Source of the DNA: Prevotella sp.
GTDB lineage: Bacteria; Bacteroidota; Bacteroidia; Bacteroidales; Bacteroidaceae
NCBI GenBank assembly: GCA_017417465.1
Contig: JAFPZD010000265.1
Location: forward strand, 1 to 57,250
Reading direction: 5' to 3'
Length of the DNA stretch: 57,250 nucleotides
Part shown: one piece after another, positions 42,898-52,379 of the stretch
Layout: each line of letters starts with the position of its first letter
How positions within the stretch are numbered: the stretch's first letter is position 1
Made by a program: the position numbers and the translations under genes
Notes under the pieces: generated by a model
What the model was told of the DNA's origin: nothing
The model's database searches: none
What the model saw: the letters and a program-made list of their open reading frames with translations, nothing else

Positions 42898-42929
42898 TTT
42901 GCTCGTTCGGCCGAAAATGTGTAATTTTG
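42898..42929 (+). promoter_or_regulatory. leuACD promoter
   Basis: TTTG at 42898-42901, 20-base spacer, TAATTTTG at 42922-42929. Leader about 55 bases; I see no leader peptide rich in Leu codons and no T-box. Confidence 0.85.
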
Positions 42930-42989
42930 CACCCTGAAGTGTAAAAGCGACGCAATTTATAAGTATTTTAAGGTAAAAAGAAAGCGAGT

Positions 42990-44486
42990 ATGACAGACAG
43001 ATTATATATTTTCGACACGACACTACGTGATGGCGAGCAAGTGCCGGGTTGCCAGCTGAACACCGTGGAAAAGATCCAGGTGGCGAAAGCGCTGGAACAG
43101 TTGGGCGTTGACGTCATCGAGGCAGGATTCCCCATTAGCTCGCCCGGCGATTTCAATTCGGTTATTGAGATTTCGAAAGCTGTGACGTGGCCGGTCGTTT
43201 GTGCGCTGACACGGGCTGTCCAGCGCGACATTGATGTGGCTGTTGAGTCGTTGAAGTACGCCAAACACAAGCGCATCCATACTGGTATTGGTACGAGCGA
43301 CGAGCACATTAAGTTCAAGTTTAACTCTACGCGTGAGGATATCATCGAGCGGGCCGTGGCTGCCGTGAAGTATGCACGGCGCTTTGTCGACGATGTGGAG
43401 TTCTATGCCGAAGATGCTGGTCGGACCGACAATGCCTATCTGGCACAGGTCATCGAGGCTGTCATCAAGGCTGGCGCCACGGTGGTGAATATTCCTGATA
43501 CGACGGGCTACTGCACGCCGCAGGAGTTCGGTGCCAAGATTAAGTACCTGGCGGAGCATGTCGATGGCATCGACCGTGCCATCATCTCAACGCATTGCCA
43601 TAACGACCTCGGGCTGGCAACGGCCAACACGCTTGAGGGCGTGCTTAACGGTGCCCGGCAGGTGGAGGTGACCATCAATGGTATTGGTGAGCGTGCCGGC
43701 AATACGTCGTTGGAGGAGATTGCCATGATTTTGAAATGCCGCCGCGACATTGACATTGAGACGAACATTAACACGAAGCACATCTATCCAACGAGCCGCA
43801 TGGTGAGTGGCCTGATGAATATGCCCATCCAGCCTAACAAGGCCATTGTCGGGCGTAATGCTTTCTCTCACAGCAGTGGCATCCATCAGGACGGTGTTCT
43901 GAAGAATGCGCACACCTACGAGATTATGGACCCGAAGGATGTGGGCATCGACGACAATTCAATCGTGCTGACAGCACGCAGTGGACGGGCGGCCTTGAAG
44001 CACCGCCTGCATATCAACGGTGTGGACGTCAGTAACGAGCGCAAGCTCGACACCATCTACGAGAAGTTCCTGCAGCTGGCCGACCAGAAGCGCGAGGTGA
44101 CCGATGCCGACGTGATGATGCTGGCTGGTGCCGATATAGCCGAGCAGCATGCCGTGCGCCTTGACTTCCTTCAGGTGACGACAGGCAAGGGCGTGAAGTC
44201 GGTTGCGAGCATAGGCCTTGACATCAGTGGTCAGAAGTTCGAGGCAGCCAGCAGTGGCAATGGACCTGTCGATGCGGCTATCAAGGCGCTGAAGAAGATC
44301 ATCCTGAAGCAGATGACGCTGAAAGAGTTTACCATTCAAGCCATCTCGAAAGGCTCCGACGATGTGGGCAAGGTCCACATGCAGGTGGAGTACGATGGCC
44401 AGATGTACTACGGCTTTGGCGCTAACACCGACATTGTGACGGCGAGCGTCGAGGCATATATCGACTGTATCAATAAGTTTAAATAG
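42990..44486 (+). CDS. leuA: 2-isopropylmalate synthase
   Basis: A 498-aa enzyme joining acetyl-CoA and 2-oxoisovalerate, the first committed step of leucine synthesis. The TIM barrel begins with [16 protein letters not shown]; metal ligands are in THCHNDLG (about residues 203-210); GGNAFSH-type [15 protein letters not shown] follows. The C-terminal third (about 390-498) is the LeuA dimerisation/allosteric domain, so leucine feedback is expected. First gene of leuA-leuC-leuD with a consensus promoter. Confidence 0.95.
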   Translation: MTDRLYIFDTTLRDGEQVPGCQLNTVEKIQVAKALEQLGVDVIEAGFPISSPGDFNSVIEISKAVTWPVVCALTRAVQRDIDVAVESLKYAKHKRIHTGIGTSDEHIKFKFNSTREDIIERAVAAVKYARRFVDDVEFYAEDAGRTDNAYLAQVIEAVIKAGATVVNIPDTTGYCTPQEFGAKIKYLAEHVDGIDRAIISTHCHNDLGLATANTLEGVLNGARQVEVTINGIGERAGNTSLEEIAMILKCRRDIDIETNINTKHIYPTSRMVSGLMNMPIQPNKAIVGRNAFSHSSGIHQDGVLKNAHTYEIMDPKDVGIDDNSIVLTARSGRAALKHRLHINGVDVSNERKLDTIYEKFLQLADQKREVTDADVMMLAGADIAEQHAVRLDFLQVTTGKGVKSVASIGLDISGQKFEAASSGNGPVDAAIKALKKIILKQMTLKEFTIQAISKGSDDVGKVHMQVEYDGQMYYGFGANTDIVTASVEAYIDCINKFK

Positions 44487-44496
44487 ACCTATCTAC

Positions 44497-45903
44497 ATGC
44501 CGCTTCCTACTACTTTGTTCGATAAGATTTGGGACCGCCACGTCGTGCAGGTGGTTGACGACGGGCCGACACAGCTGTATATCGACCGGCTCTATTGCCA
44601 CGAGGTGACGTCACCGCAGGCTTTTGATGGACTTCGTCGGCGGGGGCTTCAGTGCTACCGTCCGGAACGCATTGTCTGTATGCCTGACCATAACACGCCG
44701 ACACACGACCAGGACAAACCCATCGCTGACCCGGTGTCGCGTAAGCAGGTGGAGGCATTGGCCAGCAACGCCCGTGCGTTCGGACTGACACACTACGGCA
44801 TGATGGACCCCCGTAATGGCATCATCCATGTGGTTGGCCCTGAGCAGGGCCTGTCGCTGCCGGGGATGACGATTGTCTGTGGCGACTCGCACACGTCGAC
44901 ACACGGTGCCATGGGTGCCGTCGCTTTCGGCATCGGCACCAGCGAGGTCGAGATGGTGCTGGCTTCGCAGTGCATCCTTCAGCAGAAGCCACGAACGATG
45001 CGTATCACCATCGACGGGCAGTTCGGCCCGTGCGTGACGGCCAAGGATATGGCCCTCTTTCTCATCGCACAACTGACGACGGGTGGTGCCACGGGCTATT
45101 TCCTGGAATATGCTGGTGAGGCTGTCCGTGCGCTGTCGATGGAGGGACGCCTGACGCTGTGTAACCTGTCGATTGAGATGGGTGCTCGTGGCGGGCTTGT
45201 GGCGCCCGATGATACCACCTTTAATTATATAAAGGGCCGCGAGCATGCTCCGAAGGGTGAGGCGTGGGAGCGGGCTGTTGCCTACTGGCGGACGCTGAAG
45301 AGCGACCCAGATGCGGTGTTCGACAAAGAACTGTCGTTCCGCGCTGAGGACATTGAGCCGCGCATCACATACGGCACGAATCCTGGCATGGGAATAGGTA
45401 TTACCTCATGCATCCCTGAAACGTCCACTGACCCTTCCAAAGGTGGGGAGGCAGGCTACCGGAAAGCGTTGGAGTACATGGGATTCAGGCCGGGTGAGCT
45501 GCAGATAGGTAAGCCAATAGACTATGTTTTTCTCGGAGCCTGCACGAATGGGCGTATTGAGGATTTCCGGGCCTTTGCTTCCGTGGTGAAGGGACGGCAG
45601 AAGGTCGATAGGGTAGTGGCCTGGCTGGTGCCTGGCTCATGGGCCGTCAGTCGGCAGATCCAAGCCGAAGGCCTTGACAAGGTGTTGGCAGAGGCTGGCT
45701 TCGAGCTTCGCCAACCCGGCTGTTCGGCTTGTCTAGGCATGAACGACGACAAGGTGCCTTCAGGCAAGTACTGTCTTTCGACGGGCAACCGTAACTTCGA
45801 GGGGCGTCAGGGGCCCGGTGCCCGCACTTTGCTTTGCTCACCGTATGTGGCTGCTGCCGCTGCCGTCATGGGCGTCATTACCGATCCAAGAGAAATGTTA
45901 TGA
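44497..45903 (+). CDS. leuC: 3-isopropylmalate dehydratase large subunit
   Basis: A 468-aa aconitase-family subunit that, with LeuD, isomerises 2- to 3-isopropylmalate. Iron-sulphur ligands are in LGACTNGR (Cys about 350) and [11 protein letters not shown] (two Cys, about 411-414); [12 protein letters not shown] is also present. It starts 10 bases after leuA and its stop overlaps the leuD start. Confidence 0.96.
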   Translation: MPLPTTLFDKIWDRHVVQVVDDGPTQLYIDRLYCHEVTSPQAFDGLRRRGLQCYRPERIVCMPDHNTPTHDQDKPIADPVSRKQVEALASNARAFGLTHYGMMDPRNGIIHVVGPEQGLSLPGMTIVCGDSHTSTHGAMGAVAFGIGTSEVEMVLASQCILQQKPRTMRITIDGQFGPCVTAKDMALFLIAQLTTGGATGYFLEYAGEAVRALSMEGRLTLCNLSIEMGARGGLVAPDDTTFNYIKGREHAPKGEAWERAVAYWRTLKSDPDAVFDKELSFRAEDIEPRITYGTNPGMGIGITSCIPETSTDPSKGGEAGYRKALEYMGFRPGELQIGKPIDYVFLGACTNGRIEDFRAFASVVKGRQKVDRVVAWLVPGSWAVSRQIQAEGLDKVLAEAGFELRQPGCSACLGMNDDKVPSGKYCLSTGNRNFEGRQGPGARTLLCSPYVAAAAAVMGVITDPREML

Positions 45904-46508
45904 AACAGAAGTCCGACATCATCACCTCGACCTGCGTTCCACTGCCGTTGGAGAACGTGGACACCGACCAGATTATTCCGGCACGCTTCCTCAAGACTAC
46001 CGACAAGGAGGGCTTTGGCGAGCACCTCTTCCGCGACTGGCGCTATGCTGCCGACGGTATGCCCGTCACTGACTTCGTGCTGAACAATCCCACCTATAGT
46101 GGATGCATCCTCGTGGTGGGACGGAACTTTGGTTTGGGCAGTAGCCGCGAACATGCCGCATGGGCCATCGCCGGCTATGGCTTCCGCGTGGTCATCAGCT
46201 CATCGTTTGCCGATATCCATCGTCAGAACGACCTTAACAACTTTGTGCTGCCCGTGGAGGTTAGCGAGACGTTCCTCCAGGAACTCTTCCGTAGTATTGG
46301 CGACAACCCGAAGACTGAGGTCGAAGTAAACCTGCCTGCGCAAGTGGTGACAAACCTCGCAACGGGCCATCGCGAACACTTCGCCATCAATGGCTATAAG
46401 AAACACTGCTTGATGAATGGCCTCGACGATATTGACTTCCTGATTTCCAGCATGCCGCTCATAGAACAATGGGAGCGCAATCACGTGGAGCCACATTATC
46501 ATAGGTAA
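45900..46508 (+). CDS. leuD: 3-isopropylmalate dehydratase small subunit
   Basis: A 202-aa swivel-domain subunit. The start is ATG 45900, overlapping the leuC stop by 4 bases. Conserved segments: [12 protein letters not shown] (about residues 21-32) and [17 protein letters not shown] (about 76-92). No leuB or second leuA homologue follows, unlike longer leu clusters in some Bacteroidetes. Confidence 0.95.
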   Translation: MKQKSDIITSTCVPLPLENVDTDQIIPARFLKTTDKEGFGEHLFRDWRYAADGMPVTDFVLNNPTYSGCILVVGRNFGLGSSREHAAWAIAGYGFRVVISSSFADIHRQNDLNNFVLPVEVSETFLQELFRSIGDNPKTEVEVNLPAQVVTNLATGHREHFAINGYKKHCLMNGLDDIDFLISSMPLIEQWERNHVEPHYHR

Positions 46509-46942
46509 CAAGTAACTATCCAATTTCACCCCAACCCATACAAACCATACAAAGCACTTCTTTTGCACTCGTAGAATATAAACTGCTATTTATAGGGGAA
46601 ATCGGTAGTTAGCACAAGAGACCGATCCCGTTAATCCATGTAATCCGTACCTAATGACCGATTGGGGATGAAAGCTATCCGAAGCATGGAACTAGTGTGG
46701 GAAAGCGCATCTGGGCTCAAATTTAAGCTTACATCAGAAGCATCAAGTCAACCTGCGAAAGCGAATGTAGACGCAAAAATGCGCTCACATCGGAAACAGT
46801 GAAAATGCCGCAGGGTGGCGTGAGGATTATGAAAGTGAGAAATGGGGTGGTTACCGTAAATGATAGACAACAGCAAAAGACATCCCGCTTCCACAATTCG
46901 GAATCTGAATTGGGGAAGCGGGATGTCTTTGGGGAGTGTGTG
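46509..46942. other. 434-bp gene-free spacer between leuD and rhaM
   Basis: It contains a degenerate direct repeat starting at GAAAGCG (46701 and 46757, 56 bp apart, roughly 40 bp long) and a strong bidirectional hairpin (46876-46930). Parts resemble the 22-bp array units (GAAAATGCCGCA near 46800). I see no gene. Confidence 0.6.
46876..46930. terminator. Bidirectional terminator between leuD and rhaM
   Basis: AAAGACATCCCGCTTCC (46876-46892) is the exact reverse complement of 46914-46930. The stem has A residues on one side and T residues on the other, as needed for both directions. Confidence 0.88.
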
Positions 46943-47260
46943 TCAGTCCATGTGGAACAGCTCGGGCAGGGGGATGGTGACGGGCGAGTTGTCGGGGTTC
47001 ACCTCCATGATGTCGGCCATCATGTCCCACCAACGCTGTGTGATGGGGTCGACGTTGTCGGTGTCCTGCGAGTTTCCTTCGCCAGAACACTCTTGGTAGG
47101 CAAAGAGGATGTTGGTGTCGCGGTCCCAGTAGATGCTGTAGTTGCCGACGCCTTGGTCCTTGATCATTTGTTTCAGTTCAGGCCAAATGGCGGCATGCCG
47201 CTTGGCGTACTCCTCCTCGAAGCCGGGCTTGAGGTACATTTTGAATGCAAATCGCTTCAT
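46943..47260 (-). CDS. rhaM: L-rhamnose mutarotase
   Basis: A 105-aa protein. The sequence MKRFAFKMYLKPGFEEEYAKRH and YSIYWDRDTNILFAYQE are the family signature; the catalytic His (in KRHAAIWPEL, about residue 22) and the aromatic WWDMMADIM are present. It interconverts alpha and beta L-rhamnose. It overlaps the upstream glycosyltransferase gene by 4 bases; no other rhamnose gene is nearby, so its use here is unclear. Confidence 0.93.
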   Translation of the reverse strand: MKRFAFKMYLKPGFEEEYAKRHAAIWPELKQMIKDQGVGNYSIYWDRDTNILFAYQECSGEGNSQDTDNVDPITQRWWDMMADIMEVNPDNSPVTIPLPELFHMD

Positions 47261-48159
47261 AGGTTGTAGTTTGTTGATGGTTTATTACTAAGTGAAAGAA
47301 AATATCCGAGTTTGTAGAGTTTAAAAAGACGGAGGGTGGGGTGGGGGCCGCAGAGCAGCCGTCGCTCAATGGGACCGGCAAGGCGGTGCCAAAGTCTGAC
47401 AAGGAAGCGGAGCAAGGGGCTGCAACCATCGACGAAGGTGAGCATGTTCGAGTAGCCACGCAGGTCGTCGCGGAAGGTGTGCAGGGTGCGCAGTCCCTCC
47501 TCGGTCTTGCTGACGAAGTGGGCGTTGTCCTCGAAGACGAGGAATCCGGCAGGGTTGTCGATGTGGATGATGGAGACCCCCGCTGCTTGTATCTGCTTGC
47601 CAAATAGCACGTCCTCATAGCCATAGTGTCGGAAACGCTCATCGAAAGGGTGCGCGAGCATGAGGTCGCGTCGCACCAGAAAGTTGCAGGTGTGGAAGTG
47701 GAGGAAGGGATGACGACGGCGCTCGTCAGCACGATGTTGTGGCTCGCAGGCTTTCTCGTAGCGGTAGCGCAGTTTTGAATTGTCGCCAGGTCCCACGACA
47801 TAGCCGCCATAGGCAATGTCAGTAACGTCGCTGTTGAGGTAGTCGCTGAGGAAATGGCATGAGGGGATGGCCATGTCGCAATCGAGGAAGAGCAGCCATT
47901 GGAAGCGTGCCTCGTGAGCCAGGAAGTTTCGAATAGCGGCGCGTCCGTTGTTCACACCACGGTCAATGAAGCGGCAGCTTGATAGCTGTTCCACTTCACG
48001 GCAGAGGTCGACGAAGCGACGATCGGTCGACCCGTCGTCGGCAACGATAATCTCATAGCGGAGACCGTCGATGTCTTCCGCTTGATGATGCAACTCGGTG
48101 ACCATTGCACGGCAGTCACCGTTGTATGTAGGTATCAAAACAGACAGTTCTTGCTTCAT
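47257..48159 (-). CDS. Family 2 glycosyltransferase
   Basis: A 300-aa GT-A fold enzyme. ELSVLIPTYNGDC opens the nucleotide-binding domain, VADDGSTD and FLDCDMAIP (the DxD-type metal site, about residue 94) follow, and HYGYEDVLFGKQI is the acceptor/catalytic region. A hydrophobic region near 255-275 may attach it to the membrane. The sugar and acceptor cannot be told; coupling with rhaM through an ATGA overlap hints at a rhamnose-containing glycan (weak inference). Confidence 0.88.
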   Translation of the reverse strand: MKQELSVLIPTYNGDCRAMVTELHHQAEDIDGLRYEIIVADDGSTDRRFVDLCREVEQLSSCRFIDRGVNNGRAAIRNFLAHEARFQWLLFLDCDMAIPSCHFLSDYLNSDVTDIAYGGYVVGPGDNSKLRYRYEKACEPQHRADERRRHPFLHFHTCNFLVRRDLMLAHPFDERFRHYGYEDVLFGKQIQAAGVSIIHIDNPAGFLVFEDNAHFVSKTEEGLRTLHTFRDDLRGYSNMLTFVDGCSPLLRFLVRLWHRLAGPIERRLLCGPHPTLRLFKLYKLGYFLSLSNKPSTNYNL

Positions 48160-48166
48160 TTCGGCC

Positions 48167-48174
48167 CAAAATTA
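48167..48174 (-). promoter_or_regulatory. -7 element for glycosyltransferase-rhaM, very close to the start codon
   Basis: TAATTTTG on the - strand ends only 7 bases before the ATG at 48159. If used, the mRNA would have almost no leader. A -33 TTTG is not clear. Confidence 0.5.
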
Positions 48175-48214
48175 CACAAAAAACTTTAAACACAAGCATA
48201 AAAGGCGGAAAAAG

Positions 48215-48246
48215 TTTGCCCATGTCGCTAAAAAAGTGTAATTTTG
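48215..48246 (+). promoter_or_regulatory. rpsP promoter
   Basis: TTTG at 48215-48218, 20-base spacer, TAATTTTG at 48239-48246; leader about 55 bases. Divergent from the glycosyltransferase. Confidence 0.85.
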
Positions 48247-48308
48247 CGCCCGCTATTACGAGTTAGTGGCATGAAATTCATCTAAAATCAAAAATTTAAC
48301 AACAAAAC

Positions 48309-48830
48309 ATGGCAACAAAAATCAGATTGCAGCGCGGTGGCCGTAAGGACTATGCTTTCTATAGCATTGTAATCGCCGACGCTCGTGCACCACGTGATGG
48401 TCGTTTCACTGAGAAGATTGGTACTTACAATCCTAACACCAATCCCGCCACGGTAGACATGAATTTCGACCGTGCATTGTATTGGGTAGAGGTTGGCGCA
48501 CAGCCCACTGATACCGTTCGCAACATCCTCAGCCGTGAGGGCGTCTACCTGATGAAGCACCTGCGCAAGGGTATGGCAAAGGGCGCTTTCGATGAGGAGT
48601 CTGCTCAGCGCAAGTTCGATGCATGGAAGGCCGACAAGCAGAGAGGTCTTGAGAAAGTTCGCGAGGCCGAAGCAAAGGCAAAGAAGGACGCTGCCGCCAA
48701 GGCTCTCGACGCCGAGAAAAAGGTGAATGAGGCTATCGCCCAGAAGGTTGCAGAGAAGAAAGCCGCCGCCGTTCAGGAGGCTGCTGCCGAGGCTGCACCC
48801 GCTCAGGAGGAGGCTCCCGCCGAGGCATAA
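48309..48830 (+). CDS. rpsP: Ribosomal protein S16 with a long C-terminal tail
   Basis: A 173-aa S16 of the 30S subunit. The core (about residues 1-95; [26 protein letters not shown]...[13 protein letters not shown]) is standard. The tail, about 75 residues rich in Ala, Glu and Lys, is probably helical then disordered; such tails are common in Bacteroidetes S16, while the E. coli protein has 82 residues. A terminator follows. rimM and trmD, frequent neighbours in other phyla, are absent. Confidence 0.97.
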   Translation: MATKIRLQRGGRKDYAFYSIVIADARAPRDGRFTEKIGTYNPNTNPATVDMNFDRALYWVEVGAQPTDTVRNILSREGVYLMKHLRKGMAKGAFDEESAQRKFDAWKADKQRGLEKVREAEAKAKKDAAAKALDAEKKVNEAIAQKVAEKKAAAVQEAAAEAAPAQEEAPAEA

Positions 48831-48863
48831 GCACCGACGTGAATCGCCAAGCTTTTCACAAGA

Positions 48864-48904
48864 CCGTTGTCACCAATATGCAGGCGGCAACGGCCTTTTT
48901 TTTA
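48864..48904 (+). terminator. rpsP terminator
   Basis: CCGTTG (48864-48869) pairs with CAACGG (48888-48893), with further partial pairing inside, followed by a T-run of eight or more. Confidence 0.82.
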
Positions 48905-48973
48905 TGAAAGAAACAGCCTTTCAATGAGGCAAAAGAGTAAAAAGACAAAATAGTAAAAAGGAAACGGGTAACA

Positions 48974-51409
48974 GTGGAAAGCGAATTGTTATCACAGCTC
49001 AACGACAGCCAGCGTGAGGCCGTGCTCTACATGGACGGTGCGTCGCTGGTGATTGCCGGCGCCGGCTCAGGCAAGACACGTGTTTTGACCTATAAGATAG
49101 CCTACCTGCTGCAGCAAGGGCTGAAGCCCTGGAACATCCTGGCGCTGACGTTCACCAACAAGGCAGCCCGCGAGATGAAGGAGCGCATAGGGCGACTGGT
49201 GGGTGACGAGCAGGCTCGCTATCTGCAGATGGGTACGTTCCACTCCGTCTTTTCGCGCATCCTCCGTTCGGAAGCCGACAAGGTGGGCTATGCCTCGAAT
49301 TTCACCATCTACGATCAGACCGACGCCCGCTCGCTGGTGAAGAGCATTATTAAGGAAATGGGCCTCGACGACAAGGTCTACAAGCCGTCGAGCGTCAGCG
49401 ACCAGATATCGATGGCCAAAAACCACCTTATCATGCCCACCCAGTTTGTCAATTGTTCGCTGTTCGACACGAAGCGCCCCAAGGTCCACGATGTCTATCT
49501 GCGCTATGTGGAGCGTTGCCGTCAGGCCAACGCCATGGACTTCGACGACTTGTTGGTACAGACGTTCCTGCTCTTCGAGCACCATGAAGAGGTGCGACGC
49601 AAATACGTGGAGAAGTTCCAGTTTGTGCTCGTCGATGAGTATCAGGACACGAACATTGCCCAGCAGCGCATCGTGCTGCAGCTGACTCGCGAACGACAGC
49701 GTGTGTGTGTCGTTGGCGACGATGCACAGAGTATCTATAGCTTCCGTGGCGCCAACATTGATAACATTCTGAATTTCAGAGAATCATACGATAACGCTAA
49801 ACTATTCAAGCTAGAGCAGAACTACCGCTCCACGCAGCGCATTGTGCAGGCGGCCAACAGTCTGATACGCAAGAACGAACGGCAGATTCCAAAGGACGTC
49901 TACAGCCGTAACGACGAGGGCGAGCGCGTCATGCTGAAGGAGGCCTATAGTGACAAGGAGGAGGCAATCATCGTCTGTAAGGACATCAAGCGCCTGCGTC
50001 GTCAGGAGCAGTGCGAATACAGCGACTTCGCCATCCTCTATCGCACCAACTCACAGAGTCGCTCGTTCGAGGAACAGATGCGCAAAGAGGGCATCCCGTA
50101 TCGCATCTATGGTGGGCTGAGCTTCTATCAGCGCAAGGAGATCAAGGACGTCATCGCCTACTTCCGCGTGGTGGCTAACCCCAACGATGAGGAGGCACTG
50201 AAGCGCATCATCAACTACCCTACGCGTGGCATCGGCGACACGACGGTGCAGAAGATTGTCGATGCGGCGACAGCCTACGGCGTGTCGCTGTGGACGGTCA
50301 TCACACAGCCTGCACTCTTCCGACTCGATGTGAACAAGGGAACGGCAGCGAAGCTCGACGCTTTCCGTACGCTGGTGGAAGTGTGGGGGAGCCGCCTTGC
50401 CACTGAGGATGCCTACCAGCTGGGCCATGCTATCATTATGGAGAGTGGCATCTCGAAAGACATCTACAGCAGCCGCAACCCAGAGGACATCTCGCGTCAG
50501 GAGAATCTTGAGGAGTTCCTCGGTGGCATGCAGGACTTCGTGGAAAGCCGCCGTGAGGAGGGCATGGAAGGCCAGACGTCGATTAGCGACTTCTTGCAGG
50601 AGGTGGCTCTGCTGACCGACCTTGACAGCGACACTGACGAGACACAGTCGAAGGTGTCGCTGATGACTATCCACTCGGCCAAGGGTTTGGAGTTTCCCAC
50701 GGTGTTCGTCGTTGGTCTTGAGGAGAACATCTTTCCCTCGCCCATGTGTACCAACTCGGCCCGTGACCTCGAAGAGGAGCGACGCCTGTTCTACGTGGCC
50801 ATCACTCGTGCCGAGCGTCATTGCATACTGACCTGTGCGCAGAACCGTTTTCGTTATGGGCGTATTGAGTACGACTCACCATCACGCTTTCTGCGCGACA
50901 TTGACCCCTCGTTGCTGAAGATAGTGGGCGAGGACGACGACAAGCCCGACTTCGGCAACAGCAACCTGCCCTGGAAGCAGAAGGACTTTGGGGGTGGTAG
51001 TGGCACTTATGGCCGACGCTCGTCGTATAATCAGCAGAACCCTAACCCTGTGGGTACGCAGTTCCGTGCCGATCCCATGCCACGTGCTGTACCTCCACGC
51101 CAGCCCGAAAAGCCGGTCGACCCGTTCTCTGAGAGCTTCAAGCGCCAGCTTAGCCAAGCCTACCACCGTAACTTGCGCCCTGTGACACCACGCTCGTCGG
51201 CTGCCACTACACCACCAACATCCTCACCGACGCCAGCCTCACCCTCGCAACTGAAGGAGGGTAGCGTCATTGAGCACCAGCGGTTTGGCATTGGCACAGT
51301 GCTACGCCTCGAAGGTGCTGGCGAGAACGAGAAAGCCACCGTGGAGTTTCGCAATGCGGGCACGAAGCAGTTGCTGCTTAAATTCGCTAAATACAACATC
51401 ATCAAATAA
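48974..51409 (+). CDS. UvrD/PcrA-type ATP-dependent DNA helicase
   Basis: An 811-aa superfamily 1 3'-5' helicase with a GTG start (no ATG fits: LNDSQREAV must lie near the N-terminus). Motifs in order: GAGSGKT (about residue 29), TFTNKAAREM, DEYQDTN (about 222), GDDAQSIYSFRGA, QNYRS, MTIHSAKGLEFPTV and VAITRAE. The C-terminus has a Pro-rich linker and a Tudor-like end (VIEHQRFGIGTVLRLEG), as in PcrA. It acts in DNA repair and in removing RNA polymerase or recombination intermediates. The PfkB gene follows by 8 bases. Confidence 0.95.
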   Translation: MESELLSQLNDSQREAVLYMDGASLVIAGAGSGKTRVLTYKIAYLLQQGLKPWNILALTFTNKAAREMKERIGRLVGDEQARYLQMGTFHSVFSRILRSEADKVGYASNFTIYDQTDARSLVKSIIKEMGLDDKVYKPSSVSDQISMAKNHLIMPTQFVNCSLFDTKRPKVHDVYLRYVERCRQANAMDFDDLLVQTFLLFEHHEEVRRKYVEKFQFVLVDEYQDTNIAQQRIVLQLTRERQRVCVVGDDAQSIYSFRGANIDNILNFRESYDNAKLFKLEQNYRSTQRIVQAANSLIRKNERQIPKDVYSRNDEGERVMLKEAYSDKEEAIIVCKDIKRLRRQEQCEYSDFAILYRTNSQSRSFEEQMRKEGIPYRIYGGLSFYQRKEIKDVIAYFRVVANPNDEEALKRIINYPTRGIGDTTVQKIVDAATAYGVSLWTVITQPALFRLDVNKGTAAKLDAFRTLVEVWGSRLATEDAYQLGHAIIMESGISKDIYSSRNPEDISRQENLEEFLGGMQDFVESRREEGMEGQTSISDFLQEVALLTDLDSDTDETQSKVSLMTIHSAKGLEFPTVFVVGLEENIFPSPMCTNSARDLEEERRLFYVAITRAERHCILTCAQNRFRYGRIEYDSPSRFLRDIDPSLLKIVGEDDDKPDFGNSNLPWKQKDFGGGSGTYGRRSSYNQQNPNPVGTQFRADPMPRAVPPRQPEKPVDPFSESFKRQLSQAYHRNLRPVTPRSSAATTPPTSSPTPASPSQLKEGSVIEHQRFGIGTVLRLEGAGENEKATVEFRNAGTKQLLLKFAKYNIIK

Positions 51410-51417
51410 AAGTGCTT

Positions 51418-52311
51418 ATGGACAGCAAGAAAGATATTCTTTGTATTGGTCATATCACCCACGACCGTATCATTACGCCCTCTACGCCACAAGGCGTCGA
51501 CTGCGCTGGCGGCACGGCCTACTACGTGGCATGGGCCCTGAACCACCTGCCGAAGGACATCAGCTACGGCATCGTAACCGCCGTTGGCGACGACCTGAAA
51601 CATGAAATTGAAAAGCTGCAGGCAGCAGGTGTCAGTATTCAGGATCTGGGCAGCCCCACGAGCGTGTTCTTTGAGAACAGCTATGGCCGCAACATGAATA
51701 ACCGCCGCCAGAAGGTGATGTCGAAAGCTGCGCCCTTCACCATCGAGCAGCTCAGCGACGTCGAGGCAGACGTGTTTCATCTTGGTACCCTGCTCGTCGA
51801 CGACTTTGCACCCGAGGTAGTGGAATACTTGGCACAGAAGGGGCGTGTCTGCCTCGATGTGCAGGGCTACCTGCGTAAGGTGTGCAACAATCGAGTGTAT
51901 GCCGTAGACTGGACTGACAAACTGCGCGTACTGAAGCATACTGACATCCTGAAGGTTAATGAATACGAAATTGACGTGTTGACCGACGGAGAGCGTGACC
52001 TGCAACGTGGAGCGCGGCTCATCAGCAGCTGGGGCGTGCGCGAGGTACTCGTCACCCTGGGCAGCTATGGCTCGCTCATCTATGACGGCAACCGCTTCTA
52101 CGAGATTCCAAGCTATTCGCCCCGCCAAGTGGTCGATGCCACTGGCTGTGGCGACACCTATGCCGCTGGCTATCTGTATGCGCGTGCCCAGGGTGCCGAT
52201 TGCGAAGAGGCAGGGCGGTTTGCAGCTGCCATGTGTACGCTGAAACTTGAGCACACAGGCCCCTTCGACAGCACAATCGATGATGTGCGTCGTATTATGG
52301 CCTCCAAATAG
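51418..52311 (+). CDS. PfkB-family carbohydrate/nucleoside kinase
   Basis: A 297-aa ribokinase-fold enzyme. The N-terminal GG motif (CAGGTAYYVAWAL) and the C-terminal DATGCGDTYAAGYL (catalytic Asp about residue 245) are intact. I use ATG 51418; a GTG two codons earlier is possible. The substrate is unknown. Related Bacteroidetes genes are annotated loosely as sugar kinases. Confidence 0.88.
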   Translation: MDSKKDILCIGHITHDRIITPSTPQGVDCAGGTAYYVAWALNHLPKDISYGIVTAVGDDLKHEIEKLQAAGVSIQDLGSPTSVFFENSYGRNMNNRRQKVMSKAAPFTIEQLSDVEADVFHLGTLLVDDFAPEVVEYLAQKGRVCLDVQGYLRKVCNNRVYAVDWTDKLRVLKHTDILKVNEYEIDVLTDGERDLQRGARLISSWGVREVLVTLGSYGSLIYDGNRFYEIPSYSPRQVVDATGCGDTYAAGYLYARAQGADCEEAGRFAAAMCTLKLEHTGPFDSTIDDVRRIMASK

Positions 52312-52316
52312 CTATA

Positions 52317-52378
52317 CTCCTCAATTTCTCAACTCCCCAACTCCCCAACTTCTCAACTCCCCAACTCCTCAACTCCCC
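52317..52378 (+). repeat. CAACTCCC octamer repeats before tex
   Basis: Seven or so 8-bp units fill the whole spacer between the PfkB stop and the tex ATG at 52380, leaving no room for a separate ribosome-binding site or promoter. Confidence 0.85.
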
Positions 52379-52379
52379 T

